Source: Nitrosospira sp. NpAV
Lineage (GTDB): Bacteria > Pseudomonadota > Gammaproteobacteria > Burkholderiales > Nitrosomonadaceae
Direction: 5' to 3'
Length of the DNA stretch: 64,000 nucleotides
Assembly: GCF_000832065.1 (NCBI RefSeq)
Contig: NZ_JXQM01000019.1
Location: forward strand, 1-64,000
Part shown: in pieces, positions 43,868-52,873 of the stretch
Numbering within the stretch: the first letter of the stretch is position 1
How the letters are laid out: each line of letters begins with the position of its first letter
The notes under the pieces: model-generated
What the model saw: the letters and a program-made list of their open reading frames with translations, nothing else
Database searches by the model: none
What the model was told of the DNA's origin: nothing
Translations under genes and position numbers: made by a program

Positions 43868-46047
43868 TGAAGGCAACTCCCATCCTTAAACCGGGCAAGA
43901 ACTGCTGGCGGACAGAACACGCCGACCGGATCGCCTTTCTCATTGATGGAGCGGATTTCTTTCGTGCCTTCCGGGAAACGGCGAAACAGGCACAACATTC
44001 GCTGTTGATCATCGGCTGGGATATTGACAGCCGGGTGGAGCTGATCAAGGAGCAAAAAGCGGAGCATGAATCCGACGGTCTGCCGGTGAATCTGGGTGAT
44101 TTTCTCAATAGCCTGATCAAACGCAATGATCAACTTCATATTCACGTCCTGGATTGGGACTTCATCATGCTTTTCGCTCCATCCCGGGAGTGGATGCCGC
44201 TCTATAAAGAGGAATGGAAAGCCCATTCACGGCTGCATTTCCACCTGGATGACCAGCATCCCGCCGGAGCGTGCCACCATCAGAAAATAGTCGTGGTCGA
44301 TGACCGTGTGGCATTTGCCGGGGGATTGGACCTGACTCGTGGCCGCTGGGATACATCCGAACACCGGCCGTGCGATTCCCGGCGGTGCGACGTGGAAACG
44401 GACCCGATTCCGCAACCCTATCACGACATTCAGATGATGATCAGCGGCGCGGCCGCGGCCGCGCTGGGCGAACTCGCGCGCGAGCGCTGGCATCGCGCAA
44501 CCGGCGAAAAATTGGCACCTCCACAGGCCCCGGCCCCACCTATTCGCTCCCATTCCAGCGAATCTGGCTACTGGCCGGATTACCTGGCACCGGATCTCGA
44601 AAACACTTCAGTGGCCATTGCACGCACCGTTCCCCGGTATGGCGATCAAGTGGAGGTACGCGAGGTGGAACAACTCCTGCTGGATGCAATCGCCGCAGCC
44701 CGGGATACCATCTACATTGAAGCGCAATATCTCACGGCCCAGAAAATCGGTGCCGCCCTTGCAAAACGGCTCAGCGAATACGACGGACCTGAAGTCGTCG
44801 CGCTGCTGCCGGAGCACACCGATGGCTGGCTATCGCAAAACACCATGGACGTCCTGCGCGAACGTTTGTTCAAGCAACTGCAACAAGCAGATCATCACCA
44901 CCGCTTGCGCCTGTATTGCCCCCATGTGCCGGGTCTGGATGGGGAGTGCGTGAATGTGCACTCAAAAATGATCATCGTCGATAATGAACTGGTCCGCGTC
45001 GGCTCCGCCAATCTCAATAATCGCTCGATGGGCCTGGATACCGAGTGCGATCTCGTGCTGGAGGCGGCCGGCGATGCGCGCGTCCAGCACGCAATCGAAA
45101 CCTTTCGCAATCGCCTGCTGGGCGAACATCTGGGCGTCGAACCCGGCGTGATCGAGGCGCATCTGGCGCGCGACGGCTCGCTTATCCGCACGATCGAAGC
45201 GCTTAGCGGTTCGGGACGTACCCTGGTTCCGTTGACGTTCCGCGTGACGCCCGATATGGACGCATTGATTCCTGATACACAGATCGTCGATTCCGATAAG
45301 CCTCTCGACACGGAACGTTTACTAACGGAAGTTGTTCCGCATGAGCAACGCGAGCCAGCCCGGCATCATATCGCGCTGATCGTATCGATACTTGCCGCCA
45401 TCCTGGGGCTGACCGCCGCGTGGCATTGGTCACCCCTGCGGGAATGGGTGAATGTCAATACATTGGCCGCGTTCGCCGCCGGTTTCGAGCAAACACCGGG
45501 AGCGCCCTTGCTTACGTTGGGTGTTTTTCTTATCGGTGGACTTATCGCGTTTCCCCTGACCGTACTTATCATTGTCTGCGTACTGGTGTTTGGACCCTGG
45601 CAGGGGTTTCTGTATTCGCTCCTCGGCGCCTTATTGAGCGCGATATTAACGTACGGACTCGGTCATTTACTGGGCCGCGACATGGTAAGGCGGCTTGCCG
45701 GCAAAAAGATTGGCGAATTGAACAGGCGGTTGGCCCGCCGCGGATTACTGACCATCATTTTCGTGCGGGTCATCCCGGTCGCGCCATTCACGATCATCAA
45801 CCTGATCGCGGGCGCATCCCACATCCGCTTTCGCGATTTTGCCTTCGGCAGCGCCATCGGGCTGCTCCCTGGAATCGTAGGCATGTCGCTATTTACGGAC
45901 CGGCTCGCCGCCACCATCCAGAAACCTGACTTGCCGGCATTCGCTTTATTGGCTGCGGTTATCGCTGCCATTGTCGTCAGCGGATGGTCGTTCTGGCGAT
46001 GGGAGGAGCGGCGGCGAAACACCCGGCTAAGGGCTCAGACCGATTGA
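43864..46047 (+). CDS. Phospholipase D/cardiolipin synthase-like protein with VTT domain
   Basis: The 727-residue protein has two phospholipase D HKD motifs: H139-Q-K141...D146 in CHHQKIVVVDD, and H366-S-K368...D373 in VHSKMIIVDN. Two HKD modules fit phosphatidyltransferases such as cardiolipin synthase. A C-terminal VTT/DedA-type membrane domain (about 540-700) follows, with FGPWQGFLYSLLGALLSA and FVRVIPVAPFTIINLIAGA. The fusion suggests lipid synthesis or transfer coupled to membrane scrambling; that is inference. In E. coli a PLD gene (clsB) sits next to an EEP gene, and the same pairing occurs here downstream. Confidence 0.85.
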   Translation: MMKATPILKPGKNCWRTEHADRIAFLIDGADFFRAFRETAKQAQHSLLIIGWDIDSRVELIKEQKAEHESDGLPVNLGDFLNSLIKRNDQLHIHVLDWDFIMLFAPSREWMPLYKEEWKAHSRLHFHLDDQHPAGACHHQKIVVVDDRVAFAGGLDLTRGRWDTSEHRPCDSRRCDVETDPIPQPYHDIQMMISGAAAAALGELARERWHRATGEKLAPPQAPAPPIRSHSSESGYWPDYLAPDLENTSVAIARTVPRYGDQVEVREVEQLLLDAIAAARDTIYIEAQYLTAQKIGAALAKRLSEYDGPEVVALLPEHTDGWLSQNTMDVLRERLFKQLQQADHHHRLRLYCPHVPGLDGECVNVHSKMIIVDNELVRVGSANLNNRSMGLDTECDLVLEAAGDARVQHAIETFRNRLLGEHLGVEPGVIEAHLARDGSLIRTIEALSGSGRTLVPLTFRVTPDMDALIPDTQIVDSDKPLDTERLLTEVVPHEQREPARHHIALIVSILAAILGLTAAWHWSPLREWVNVNTLAAFAAGFEQTPGAPLLTLGVFLIGGLIAFPLTVLIIVCVLVFGPWQGFLYSLLGALLSAILTYGLGHLLGRDMVRRLAGKKIGELNRRLARRGLLTIIFVRVIPVAPFTIINLIAGASHIRFRDFAFGSAIGLLPGIVGMSLFTDRLAATIQKPDLPAFALLAAVIAAIVVSGWSFWRWEERRRNTRLRAQTD

Positions 46048-46100
46048 ACCGCGTTTGATTGAACGATTTTTACTACCTACAGAAAAAAAGGGAGGCTGAA

Positions 46101-46826
46101 ATGATCGCACAAATAATGGATATGCCCAGGGACATGCACGGCGCGGCGGACGTCCGGCTTGATGCCCCTGTTTTCCGGCTGGCTGCGGCAAACGGCATCG
46201 TGCCGCGATTCGAATTCCGAATTTTCGGGCACGATTTCAACCCGCTTGAACAACGCATTCGCAAAGTGGCCCCCTGCGAATCGATCGTTGAAAGCAGGGA
46301 AATCTACATTCTCAGCGACGAAAACGGCGACCGCAATGTCAAGATTCGCGCCGGCAAGCTGGAATTCAAACGCCTGATTGATCGCGTCAATGGATTGGAA
46401 CGCTGGAAACCCACGGGATCATTGGAATTCCCCATCGAACGCGAAGCCATTCCAGACAAACTGTTTCCCGTTGCCGCGCTGGAGCGAAGCGCTCCTTTAC
46501 CCGGCTCATTGACTGCGGTAGTCACCGAAAAAGAATTTCTTCATCATATCGCCCAAAACAACCTATGCGGCCCCCGTCTTTATCGCGCCAACCTGTTGAA
46601 GCGCCGCTCCCGTTTCACCTTGCAGGATTGCCCGGTGGAGGTAGATCGGATACTGGTCAACGGCGCGGCTATCGAATCTATCGCGATAGAATCCCAGTGC
46701 GCGGAGCAGGTGCTTGCGGTGCGCTCCGCCTTGGGACTGGAGCAGTTTGAAAACGTCGCCTATCCGCTGGCTATCTCCCGTGTCCTGGGAATTCGGCCGT
46801 TGCCGGATGCGGAAAACTATGAGTAA
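46101..46826 (+). CDS. Protein upstream of TTM enzyme, possible CYTH-like
   Basis: The 241-residue protein is soluble. It has beta-rich segments such as RFEFRIFGHDF, NVKIRAGKLEFKRLID and VDRILVNGAAIESIAIES, which resemble the strands of the CYTH/triphosphate-tunnel fold; the EIERK start motif is absent, so the assignment is weak. ATG 46101 is preceded by AGGGAGG, 6 nt away; earlier in-frame starts at 46059 have no such site. It overlaps the next gene by 8 nt, which does encode a CYTH enzyme, so joint function in polyphosphate metabolism is plausible. Confidence 0.6.
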   Translation: MIAQIMDMPRDMHGAADVRLDAPVFRLAAANGIVPRFEFRIFGHDFNPLEQRIRKVAPCESIVESREIYILSDENGDRNVKIRAGKLEFKRLIDRVNGLERWKPTGSLEFPIEREAIPDKLFPVAALERSAPLPGSLTAVVTEKEFLHHIAQNNLCGPRLYRANLLKRRSRFTLQDCPVEVDRILVNGAAIESIAIESQCAEQVLAVRSALGLEQFENVAYPLAISRVLGIRPLPDAENYE

Positions 46827-47295
46827 GGAGATTGAGCGCAAATTCCTTGTTGGAGATAAAAACCCAGCCAGTTGGGGTAATGCGATACACAGCGAGATTC
46901 GTCAGGGCTACCTGAGTATCGACAAATATCGCACGGTGCGCGTGCGTATTGCGGGAGATGCCGCTTACCTCACCATCAAGGGTATCACCGAAGGTGCTTC
47001 CCGCGCCGAATACGAATACCCGATCCCTGTTGCCCACGCCAAGCAGATGCTCGACGGTTTGTGCCTGCGGCCCTTGATCGAAAAGCGCAGGTACCGCGTC
47101 GGGTACGGCGGGCTCGTATGGGAGGTGGATGAATTTTATGGTGACAACGCGGGTCTGATAGTAGCGGAGGTCGAACTGAAAGACGCGCAGCAGGTATTTG
47201 ATAAACCCCCCTGGGCGGGCGAGGAAGTGACGGACGACCCCCGCTACTATAACGCCAACCTGGTGAACCACCCCTATGCAAAGTGGAAAACCTGA
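46819..47295 (+). CDS. CYTH-domain triphosphate tunnel metalloenzyme
   Basis: The 158-residue enzyme has the N-terminal EIERKFLV signature of the CYTH family and ends in PPWAGEEVTDDPRYYNANL, very close to the short tripolyphosphatase of Nitrosomonas europaea. Such enzymes hydrolyse short inorganic polyphosphates with Mg2+ or Mn2+ inside a beta-barrel tunnel lined with Lys, Arg and Glu (RVRIAGDAAYLTIKG, EYEYPI, EKRRYRV, WEVDEF). Start 46819 gives the standard N-terminus and overlaps the upstream gene by 8 nt. Confidence 0.87.
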   Translation: MSKEIERKFLVGDKNPASWGNAIHSEIRQGYLSIDKYRTVRVRIAGDAAYLTIKGITEGASRAEYEYPIPVAHAKQMLDGLCLRPLIEKRRYRVGYGGLVWEVDEFYGDNAGLIVAEVELKDAQQVFDKPPWAGEEVTDDPRYYNANLVNHPYAKWKT

Positions 47296-47299
47296 TGAA

Positions 47300-47989
47300 A
47301 TGGAGAAACTGACGCTTGCCACCTACAACATTCATGCTTGCGTCGGCGCCGACGGCCGCTTTGAGCCGGAACGTACCGTGCAAGTGTTGAAGGAACTGAA
47401 TGCGGATGTCGTGGCGCTGCAGGAAGTGGAGCACCATGAGGTTGAGGGCCGCGATCTGCTCGATTATCTGGCCGCGAAAACCGGGTTGACAGCTATTGCC
47501 GGGCCTACGCTATTGCGCAGAACACGGCATTACGGGAACGCCATTTTAACAAGACTTCCCATCCTGACGGTAAACCGGGTCGACCTGACCTTGCCCGGAC
47601 ACGAAGCACGCGGGGCGCTCGATATCACTCTTGATGGGAAAGGACGGCGCGTGCAGGTAGTGGCGACCCATCTAGGGCTTATGCCCTGGGAGCGCCGCCA
47701 GCAGGTCCGCGAGCTGCTTAAGCTTTTCCACATTGGTTCAGCGAATGTTTATGTCCTGATGGGCGATCTGAACGAATGGTTCCTGTGGGGAAGGCCCCTG
47801 CGCTGGCTGCACGCGCACTTCAAGCGCCCTCCCCACTGCGCAACCTTCCCCGCGCGCTGGCCTTTCATGGCGCTCGATCGCCTCTGGGTGCACCCGCGCA
47901 AGCGCCTCGCCAAGGTGGAGGTTCATGCCACCCATCTCGCACGCGTGGCATCCGACCACCTGCCCTTGAAAGGCGTTATCGAAATGTAA
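47300..47989 (+). CDS. Endonuclease/exonuclease/phosphatase-family protein
   Basis: The 229-residue protein has the EEP core: LATYNIHACVGADGR, DVVALQEVE, VVATHLGLMPWERRQQV, VLMGDLNEW and the closing SDHLPLKG. The family hydrolyses phosphodiesters in DNA, RNA or phospholipids. The short length and the pairing with a phospholipase D gene match the E. coli ybhP-clsB context, which suggests a membrane-lipid role. ATG 47300 follows the TTM stop by 4 nt. It is the last gene of the five-gene operon. Confidence 0.83.
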   Translation: MEKLTLATYNIHACVGADGRFEPERTVQVLKELNADVVALQEVEHHEVEGRDLLDYLAAKTGLTAIAGPTLLRRTRHYGNAILTRLPILTVNRVDLTLPGHEARGALDITLDGKGRRVQVVATHLGLMPWERRQQVRELLKLFHIGSANVYVLMGDLNEWFLWGRPLRWLHAHFKRPPHCATFPARWPFMALDRLWVHPRKRLAKVEVHATHLARVASDHLPLKGVIEM

Positions 47990-48290
47990 GAGGTACGCGC
48001 CAAGGCTCTTTTGTTTGTTCCTTATCTTCCTGTGCGTCACATGGCCCCTTTCTCGATCGGGAGTTCCCTGGGCATGCAGCGCCGTCCCCCGGTTTTGGGG
48101 ATAAAACGAACAGAAGAAATTCGAGATTTTGCCTGGCAATCATGGAAACATGCCACGATTCGGTGTGTCTACAACTATCATGCTTAAAGTTCACGGTCCT
48201 GGTTGCGGAAAGCAAAGTGTTCGCCGATTCAGACATGGCGCAGCTGCGGCGCAGACGAAACCAACGAAGATCCGGACATGAGGAAAAACC
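47990..48290. other. Intergenic region before the CDF transporter
   Basis: About 300 bp, with no supported gene. It ends with AGGAAAAACC serving the GTG start at 48291. Confidence 0.4.
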
Positions 48291-49217
48291 GTGACCCAGC
48301 ATGACCATCTCCATCCTCATAGCCATACGCAGCCGCATGCACCCAGGAATTTGACAGCTGCTTTTGCTGCCGGCATCGCCCTCAATCTTGGTTTCGTCGT
48401 CGTTGAAGCGATTTATGGTCTATTGGCCAACTCCATGGCCTTGATAGCCGATGCGGGACACAATCTCGGCGATGTGCTGGGACTGGTGATAGCGTGGATT
48501 GCCATAGTATTGGCACGGCGCGCGCCTTCTCAAAATTACACCTATGGCTTGCGGCGCGCCACGATTCTAGCTGCGCTTGTTAATGCGATGCTGCTCCTTG
48601 CAGCAGTCGGCGCGATTACAATTGAAGGCATACGGCGCCTGTCGGCACCGGGTGAAATCGCAAGCGTCACCGTCATCATCGTCGCCGCGGCAGGTATCGT
48701 TGTCAATGGCGTGACAGCGTGGCTGCTTGCCCCCGGAAGCAAGGATGACATTAATTTGCGGGGCGCCTTCCTGCACATGGTCTACGACGCACTAGTTTCA
48801 CTAGGCGTAGTGATAACAGGCGGCGTAATGTTGTTCTCGGGCTGGACATGGCTTGATCCCGTTGCAAGCCTTGTCATCGCCGCTATTATTCTGGCGGGAA
48901 CATGGGGTTTATTGCGTGATTCAGTAGGCATGTCGCTCGATGCAGTCCCGGCTGGACTCAAACTGGATGAGGTCAGCGCTTTTCTCAGGAGACAGCCCGG
49001 CGTGACAGCGATCCATGATTTGCACATCTGGTCGATGAGCACCACGGAGACAGTGCTTACCTGCCATTGTCTGATGCCAGGGGGCCATCCGGGCGATGAA
49101 TTTCTGGCACAGCTCGCGCATGAACTCCAGGAGCGTTTCAAAATTGGCCACGCGACAATCCAGATCGAAATACACGAGCACATTCCATGTGCGCTCGAAT
49201 CGGATCATGTGATTTGA
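48291..49217 (+). CDS. CDF-family zinc/cobalt/cadmium efflux transporter
   Basis: The 308-residue inner-membrane antiporter exports divalent metals, probably Zn2+. It has six membrane helices, a His-rich N-terminus (MTQHDHLHPHSHTQPH), the metal site residues in ADAGHNLGDVLG (H, D) and HMVYDALVSLGV (H, D), and a C-terminal metal-binding domain (VTAIHDLHIWSMSTTE). The H-D/H-D site is that of ZitB/CzcD-type zinc carriers. Start is GTG 48291 with AGGAAAAACC ahead. It stands alone. Confidence 0.9.
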   Translation: MTQHDHLHPHSHTQPHAPRNLTAAFAAGIALNLGFVVVEAIYGLLANSMALIADAGHNLGDVLGLVIAWIAIVLARRAPSQNYTYGLRRATILAALVNAMLLLAAVGAITIEGIRRLSAPGEIASVTVIIVAAAGIVVNGVTAWLLAPGSKDDINLRGAFLHMVYDALVSLGVVITGGVMLFSGWTWLDPVASLVIAAIILAGTWGLLRDSVGMSLDAVPAGLKLDEVSAFLRRQPGVTAIHDLHIWSMSTTETVLTCHCLMPGGHPGDEFLAQLAHELQERFKIGHATIQIEIHEHIPCALESDHVI

Positions 49218-49558
49218 GTTTTCTCGCTTCCAGGCCTGGAGCAGCCAGCGCTTCCGCAACGATTTTGTAGGAGAACATAGAGTCAATTTAAGCCTCTTCA
49301 CCGTCGCTATGATCTTGGCTTCGGCCGGATCCGAAGCACGTCCCGGCATCCTTTTCCGGATCGATTTGCATCCGGAGATGCCAGTGCGAGTTACCTGATG
49401 ATGCGTTAAGTTGAACACCGCACAGATCGTCCCCATCCGAAAGCACATTATTCATACACAGCCAATGAGGTCATTCCATGCCTTAAGCGTGCTAAGCGGG
49501 CGAAGCTTTTCCATAAGTTGCTATTGTCTTGAAGCAGCCTAATTTCAAGGAGATCAAA
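49218..49558. other. Intergenic region, no gene supported
   Basis: About 340 bp between two same-strand genes. No RNA or frame stands out. The end holds AAGGAG serving the ATG at 49559. Confidence 0.4.
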
Positions 49559-50101
49559 ATGTTAGCTAAAATTCTAGCGATCGCGGCGCTTACCGCCGGC
49601 GGTGTAATGTTATCAAAACAACTCAGGAAATCACGCAAACCGGAGGAAACGACGATAGAAGAATCCATTGAAGTGAATGTGCCCGTCAACGTCGCATACA
49701 ACCAGTGGACCCAGTTCGAGGATTTCCCCAAGTTCATGAAAGGGGTGCGTGAAATAAGGCAGCTTGACGATACCCATTTGCACTGGCGTGCCGAGGTAGC
49801 GGGCAAAGAGGAAGAATGGGATGCGGAAATTACCGAACAAATTCCTGACAAGCGAATTGCCTGGCACAGCACAAGCGGAGCTCAAAACGCCGGTGTCGTC
49901 ACTTTCCATAAGATTTCCGATTCAATAACCCGGATCATGCTGCAAATAGACTACGCACCTAAAGGCTTCATCGAAAAGGTGGGAGACGCGGTAGGTGCGG
50001 TGGAAATAGAAACCCGGGGAAATCTGGAGGATTTCAAGAAATTCCTTGAGGAGCGCATGAGCGAAACCGGAGCATGGCGTGGTGCGGTTTCTCAACACTA
50101 A
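49559..50101 (+). CDS. SRPBCC (START-like) protein with N-terminal membrane anchor
   Basis: The 180-residue product has a short hydrophobic N-terminus (MLAKILAIAALTAGGVML) followed by an SRPBCC/polyketide-cyclase domain at about 33-165: IEESIEVNVPVNVAYNQWTQ, FEDFPKFMKGVREIRQLDD, ITEQIPDKRIAWHSTSG. Such domains bind hydrophobic ligands; the ligand here is unknown. ATG 49559 has AAGGAG 7 nt upstream and gives the signal anchor; a longer frame from 49529 is rejected. It is alone. Confidence 0.8.
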   Translation: MLAKILAIAALTAGGVMLSKQLRKSRKPEETTIEESIEVNVPVNVAYNQWTQFEDFPKFMKGVREIRQLDDTHLHWRAEVAGKEEEWDAEITEQIPDKRIAWHSTSGAQNAGVVTFHKISDSITRIMLQIDYAPKGFIEKVGDAVGAVEIETRGNLEDFKKFLEERMSETGAWRGAVSQH

Positions 50102-50144
50102 CGCTTCAAAATAATGCTGCCTGGGGGAATAGCGAGACCGCTAA

Positions 50145-50174
50145 AGCCCGGATTAAGCCGGGCCGCAAAGCGGC
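50145..50174. terminator. Hairpins between convergent genes
   Basis: GCCCGG (50146-50151) pairs with CCGGGC (50158-50163), and directly after it GCCGC pairs with GCGGC around AAA. No T-run follows, so strength as terminator is uncertain. Confidence 0.4.
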
Positions 50175-50192
50175 TTCGGCTTGAGTGAATTG

Positions 50193-50575
50193 TTAGACGC
50201 CGCTGTCATTGCTGCCGGACGCCTGATCTTTGAGTTCAGCCAGATAAGTAATCAAGCGTTTTATCCTGGTGTTCTCCATTTCAAAAACATCACAAACATC
50301 GCATTAAGTAAGCCCCCGCCTTTGCGCGCGGCCCGAACCGTACCTTCCGCGATCACAACATTGTTTTCTTCCGTCATGCGTGTGATCCTTATGGTGGGAC
50401 TGCCGGTAAATGCATCATTCTCAATTTCTTTGTCAAAGGCGTCTTTCCCTTTCAGATGAAATGCGCTCGGCATAAACCACTCGATATCTTCAGTCAGGCA
50501 GGACAGAATTTGCTCATGATCGCTCTTATTAAAGCTATCCATATACTTCTGTACGGTCATTTTGTTCGGGCTCAT
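50193..50575 (-). pseudogene. SnoaL-like (NTF2-fold) gene with frameshift
   Basis: The frame from ATG 50575 begins as a SnoaL/NTF2-like protein (KMTVQKYMDSFNKSDHEQIL, LTEDIEWFMP, GKDAFDKEIEN, EENNVVIAEGTVRAARKGGG), but at about residue 95 it turns into VMFLKWRTPG and stops at 50261. One extra T in the TTT at 50294-50296 (plus-strand AAA) restores CDVFEMENTRIKRLITYLAE, the expected last strand and helix, with a stop at 50193. The gene is therefore frameshifted or the sequence contains an error. NTF2-fold proteins bind small hydrophobic molecules; substrate unknown. Confidence 0.65.
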
Positions 50576-50747
50576 AAGATCCTCCTGCGGCGCTGGAACT
50601 GTAATGGGTCGAATATGGCGTCAATGTTTGCCGCGAACGGCCGGCGATGGGTTGTCTTTTGTCACCATTGAATGCTTGAGATGCCAACACCAGCGGCATG
50701 CTTCCAGCGTAATGGCAAAAAATACAGCGGGCGCGGGCTGGTGGGCA

Positions 50748-51146
50748 TCATTTATTGGGTACCGGAGCCAGCATGTTGGCATCACGGGCCAGCACCCATT
50801 TTCCACTTTGTTTCTTGAGGATGGACAATGTATGCCCTGCGCGCGTCACGGATTGAGCGCCGCTGGGAGGAGTCACGACAACGGTGAGCTTGGCCCACAT
50901 GAAAGCCCAGTCCCCGAGAATTTTGATCTCTTGAATCTCGCTTGCGCCGTCGAATTGCGGAGCCTCCGGGCCTGATTGAGCGCGTGCCGCAACAGCGAAG
51001 TCAGCTTTGCGCATGACAGGTTGGCCTGGCACGAGAAAGACCACATCATCCGCCATCAATGATAAAACCGTCTCGATGTCACCCGCTTTGCTTGCGGCCA
51101 TCCAGGTGGAAACCAGCTGCCGGATTTCTCGTTCATCGTCTTGCAT
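50748..51146 (-). CDS. SnoaL-like/DUF4440 NTF2-fold protein
   Basis: The 132-residue protein matches the SgcJ/DUF4440 branch of NTF2-fold proteins: REIRQLVSTWMAASKAGDIE, VLSLMADDVVFLVPGQPVM, AFMWAKLTVVV and WVLARDANML. Members act as small cyclases/isomerases or binding proteins; most are uncharacterised. It lies 172 bp upstream of another SnoaL-like gene in the same direction, so the two may share a promoter or descend from one duplication. Confidence 0.82.
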   Translation of the reverse strand: MQDDEREIRQLVSTWMAASKAGDIETVLSLMADDVVFLVPGQPVMRKADFAVAARAQSGPEAPQFDGASEIQEIKILGDWAFMWAKLTVVVTPPSGAQSVTRAGHTLSILKKQSGKWVLARDANMLAPVPNK

Positions 51147-51487
51147 ATATGCCTTTTTGTAGGAGCCTGCCTGCGGAAGCGGAGCGGATGATTATTCAAC
51201 TCAGCGTGGCTTGTCGTTCTCAGCCTCGAAAGCCAGTGTCAAGTATACCTATAGCGCTCCCGCACCGTCCCAAGATCATGCACGCCCCGCGGTCTTTCTT
51301 TTATCAGCGGCGCCTTTTGGGCTTCCTGTTTTTGCCAGAGATATAATCCATGGAAGCTATCAAGAGATTCCCTATGATCACGAGGGGTTGCTCAACGGAG
51401 GAGCTTTATCTAAACTACGCCATCTCAAACCAACACCAATATGGAACAGCGAGGCAAACTCATCGTGCAACTATTAGGAGATTTTGC
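51147..51487. other. Intergenic region between divergent genes
   Basis: About 340 bp. The frame upstream of the next gene stays open back to 51350 but has no ribosome site there; AGGAG (about 51476-51480) marks the true start at 51488. Confidence 0.4.
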
Positions 51488-52090
51488 ATGAAAAACCTGA
51501 TCATTTTGTTGGCCGGGCTAATGGCTCCGGTATGCTCAGCCTTTGCGGAAATGCGTGATATCCACGATTCGCATATCGCGGACGTTGTGATTACCGCCAG
51601 CGGCATTGCGATCGAGGCCGGCAGGCTGGCACAATCCAAATCATCCAATGAAGAAATCAAAGCCTACGCGGAACGGATGGTGGGTGAACACACGGAGGTC
51701 AGCCAGTCAGCCATTGAATTGGTGACGAAACTCAAGGTGGAACTTCAGGATAATCCGATCAGCCAAGGTCTCAGAGCCGACGGCGCAATAGATCTCGCCA
51801 GGTTGCAGGCGCTGCGCGGACAGGAATTCGATAAAGCTTACATTGATCAGAAAGTCGTCCTTTATCAGCACGTGCTCGACACAATTGACAACCGGCTGAT
51901 GCCCAACGCCAGCCATCAGGAACTGAAGGTTCTGCTATATAAGCTGTTTGCCCCTTTCTCTCTGCATCTTGACGATGCCCAGCAGATCCAGGAATCACTG
52001 GGTAAGCCAGACCGCCAACCAGACCGGAAAAGCCAGATTCCCGCCAGACCCCTCGCGCGGAATGGGGTCCTGGCCGAGCTGATGCTATAA
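51488..52090 (+). CDS. DUF4142 exported protein, paralogue 1
   Basis: The 200-residue protein has a signal peptide ending SAFA and a DUF4142 four-helix region: IADVVITASGIAIEAGRLAQ, EEIKAYAERMVGEHTEVSQS, LRADGAIDLARLQ and FDKAYIDQKVVLYQHVLDTI. DUF4142 proteins are periplasmic helical bundles of unknown function, sometimes linked to stress. The Pro/Arg-rich end after about 180 is extra. A paralogue lies at 57929-58456 on the other strand, so the two flank the phage-like module. Confidence 0.82.
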   Translation: MKNLIILLAGLMAPVCSAFAEMRDIHDSHIADVVITASGIAIEAGRLAQSKSSNEEIKAYAERMVGEHTEVSQSAIELVTKLKVELQDNPISQGLRADGAIDLARLQALRGQEFDKAYIDQKVVLYQHVLDTIDNRLMPNASHQELKVLLYKLFAPFSLHLDDAQQIQESLGKPDRQPDRKSQIPARPLARNGVLAELML

Positions 52091-52115
52091 CTTCGTCAAC
52101 TTATCCCCGTTGCCT

Positions 52116-52640
52116 TTAAGAAACCAGGCTCGAAGAACCGCTTCGCAATAGCCCGCGATTCTCCATTTCCATCCCTAACTTATCTATCGCCTGGGCATGG
52201 ATGACATCCAGCGTGTCATAAGCCTGGTTGCGATAGGACACCGCCTTGAGCATGCCGCACGACATGGATTTCCGTATCTCGCGCAGTCCTATTTTCTCGC
52301 CGCAGTATGCGCGGATGATCTGCTCGATGCTTCGGCGGCTGTGTAATCCGGTGCCGAAGTTGGCTGCCAGATGATGCGTCAGCAACTCGAACCCGCTGGC
52401 TTCCCTGCCGAACTGGACCCGCACGTAGGCCATGTGCAACGTAGGCAATACGCGTTCGCACAAACTGAGTATCAGCGCCGCCTGGGCGTGCCGGTCATGC
52501 ACCGTCAGTTCGCCATTCCCCGCTATACCCCCTGCCCTGCTGGCTTCGCGCATGTCGTTGACGGACGATATCTTGACGATAGGCCTGCTGATTGTCTCAT
52601 AGGCCCATTTCAGGGCATGTTCCGGGCTGCTGAATTTCAT
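52116..52640 (-). CDS. Phage-type protein, possible late regulator
   Basis: The 174-residue soluble protein is the last gene of the phage-like operon. Its helical middle (HAQAALILSLCERVLPTLHM, SRRSIEQIIRAYCGEKIGLR) recalls the helix-turn-helix-like arrangement of phage Q-type antiterminators; that is inference, and a neutral phage hypothetical is equally possible. ATG 52640 has AAGGAG 8 nt upstream and overlaps the upstream gene by 4 nt. The longer frame to 52703 lacks a ribosome site. Confidence 0.65.
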   Translation of the reverse strand: MKFSSPEHALKWAYETISRPIVKISSVNDMREASRAGGIAGNGELTVHDRHAQAALILSLCERVLPTLHMAYVRVQFGREASGFELLTHHLAANFGTGLHSRRSIEQIIRAYCGEKIGLREIRKSMSCGMLKAVSYRNQAYDTLDVIHAQAIDKLGMEMENRGLLRSGSSSLVS

Positions 52641-52873
52641 TTGTCGTGCTCCTTGAGTTGATATGACAGGCAACGCTTGCCGTGTTTGCGGCCTTTTCCG
52701 CAATACGTGACGGATTGTGAAATCAGATGAATTGTTTCTTCATGCCGGCAACCGCGGCATGACTCCGCTTGCCTGCGAGCGGCAACATGTTCGGGGTTTC
52801 CGTACTCCCAGCGTTCAAGACCCGGTGATTTAGTGCAGCCTATGCCGGGCTTATGCATCGTCGCTTTCACCAT
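52637..52873 (-). CDS. Small Cys-rich phage-type protein
   Basis: The 78-residue product contains six Cys, including pairs ESCRGCRHEE and YCGKGRKHGKRCLSY, and could bind zinc. The N-terminus is basic. It starts at ATG 52873 (AGGAG upstream) inside the end of the previous gene (7-nt overlap) and overlaps the next by 4 nt, so it belongs to the same operon. Zinc-binding small proteins of this kind are common in phage replication and recombination modules; no firm family. Confidence 0.6.
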   Translation of the reverse strand: MVKATMHKPGIGCTKSPGLERWEYGNPEHVAARRQAESCRGCRHEETIHLISQSVTYCGKGRKHGKRCLSYQLKEHDK

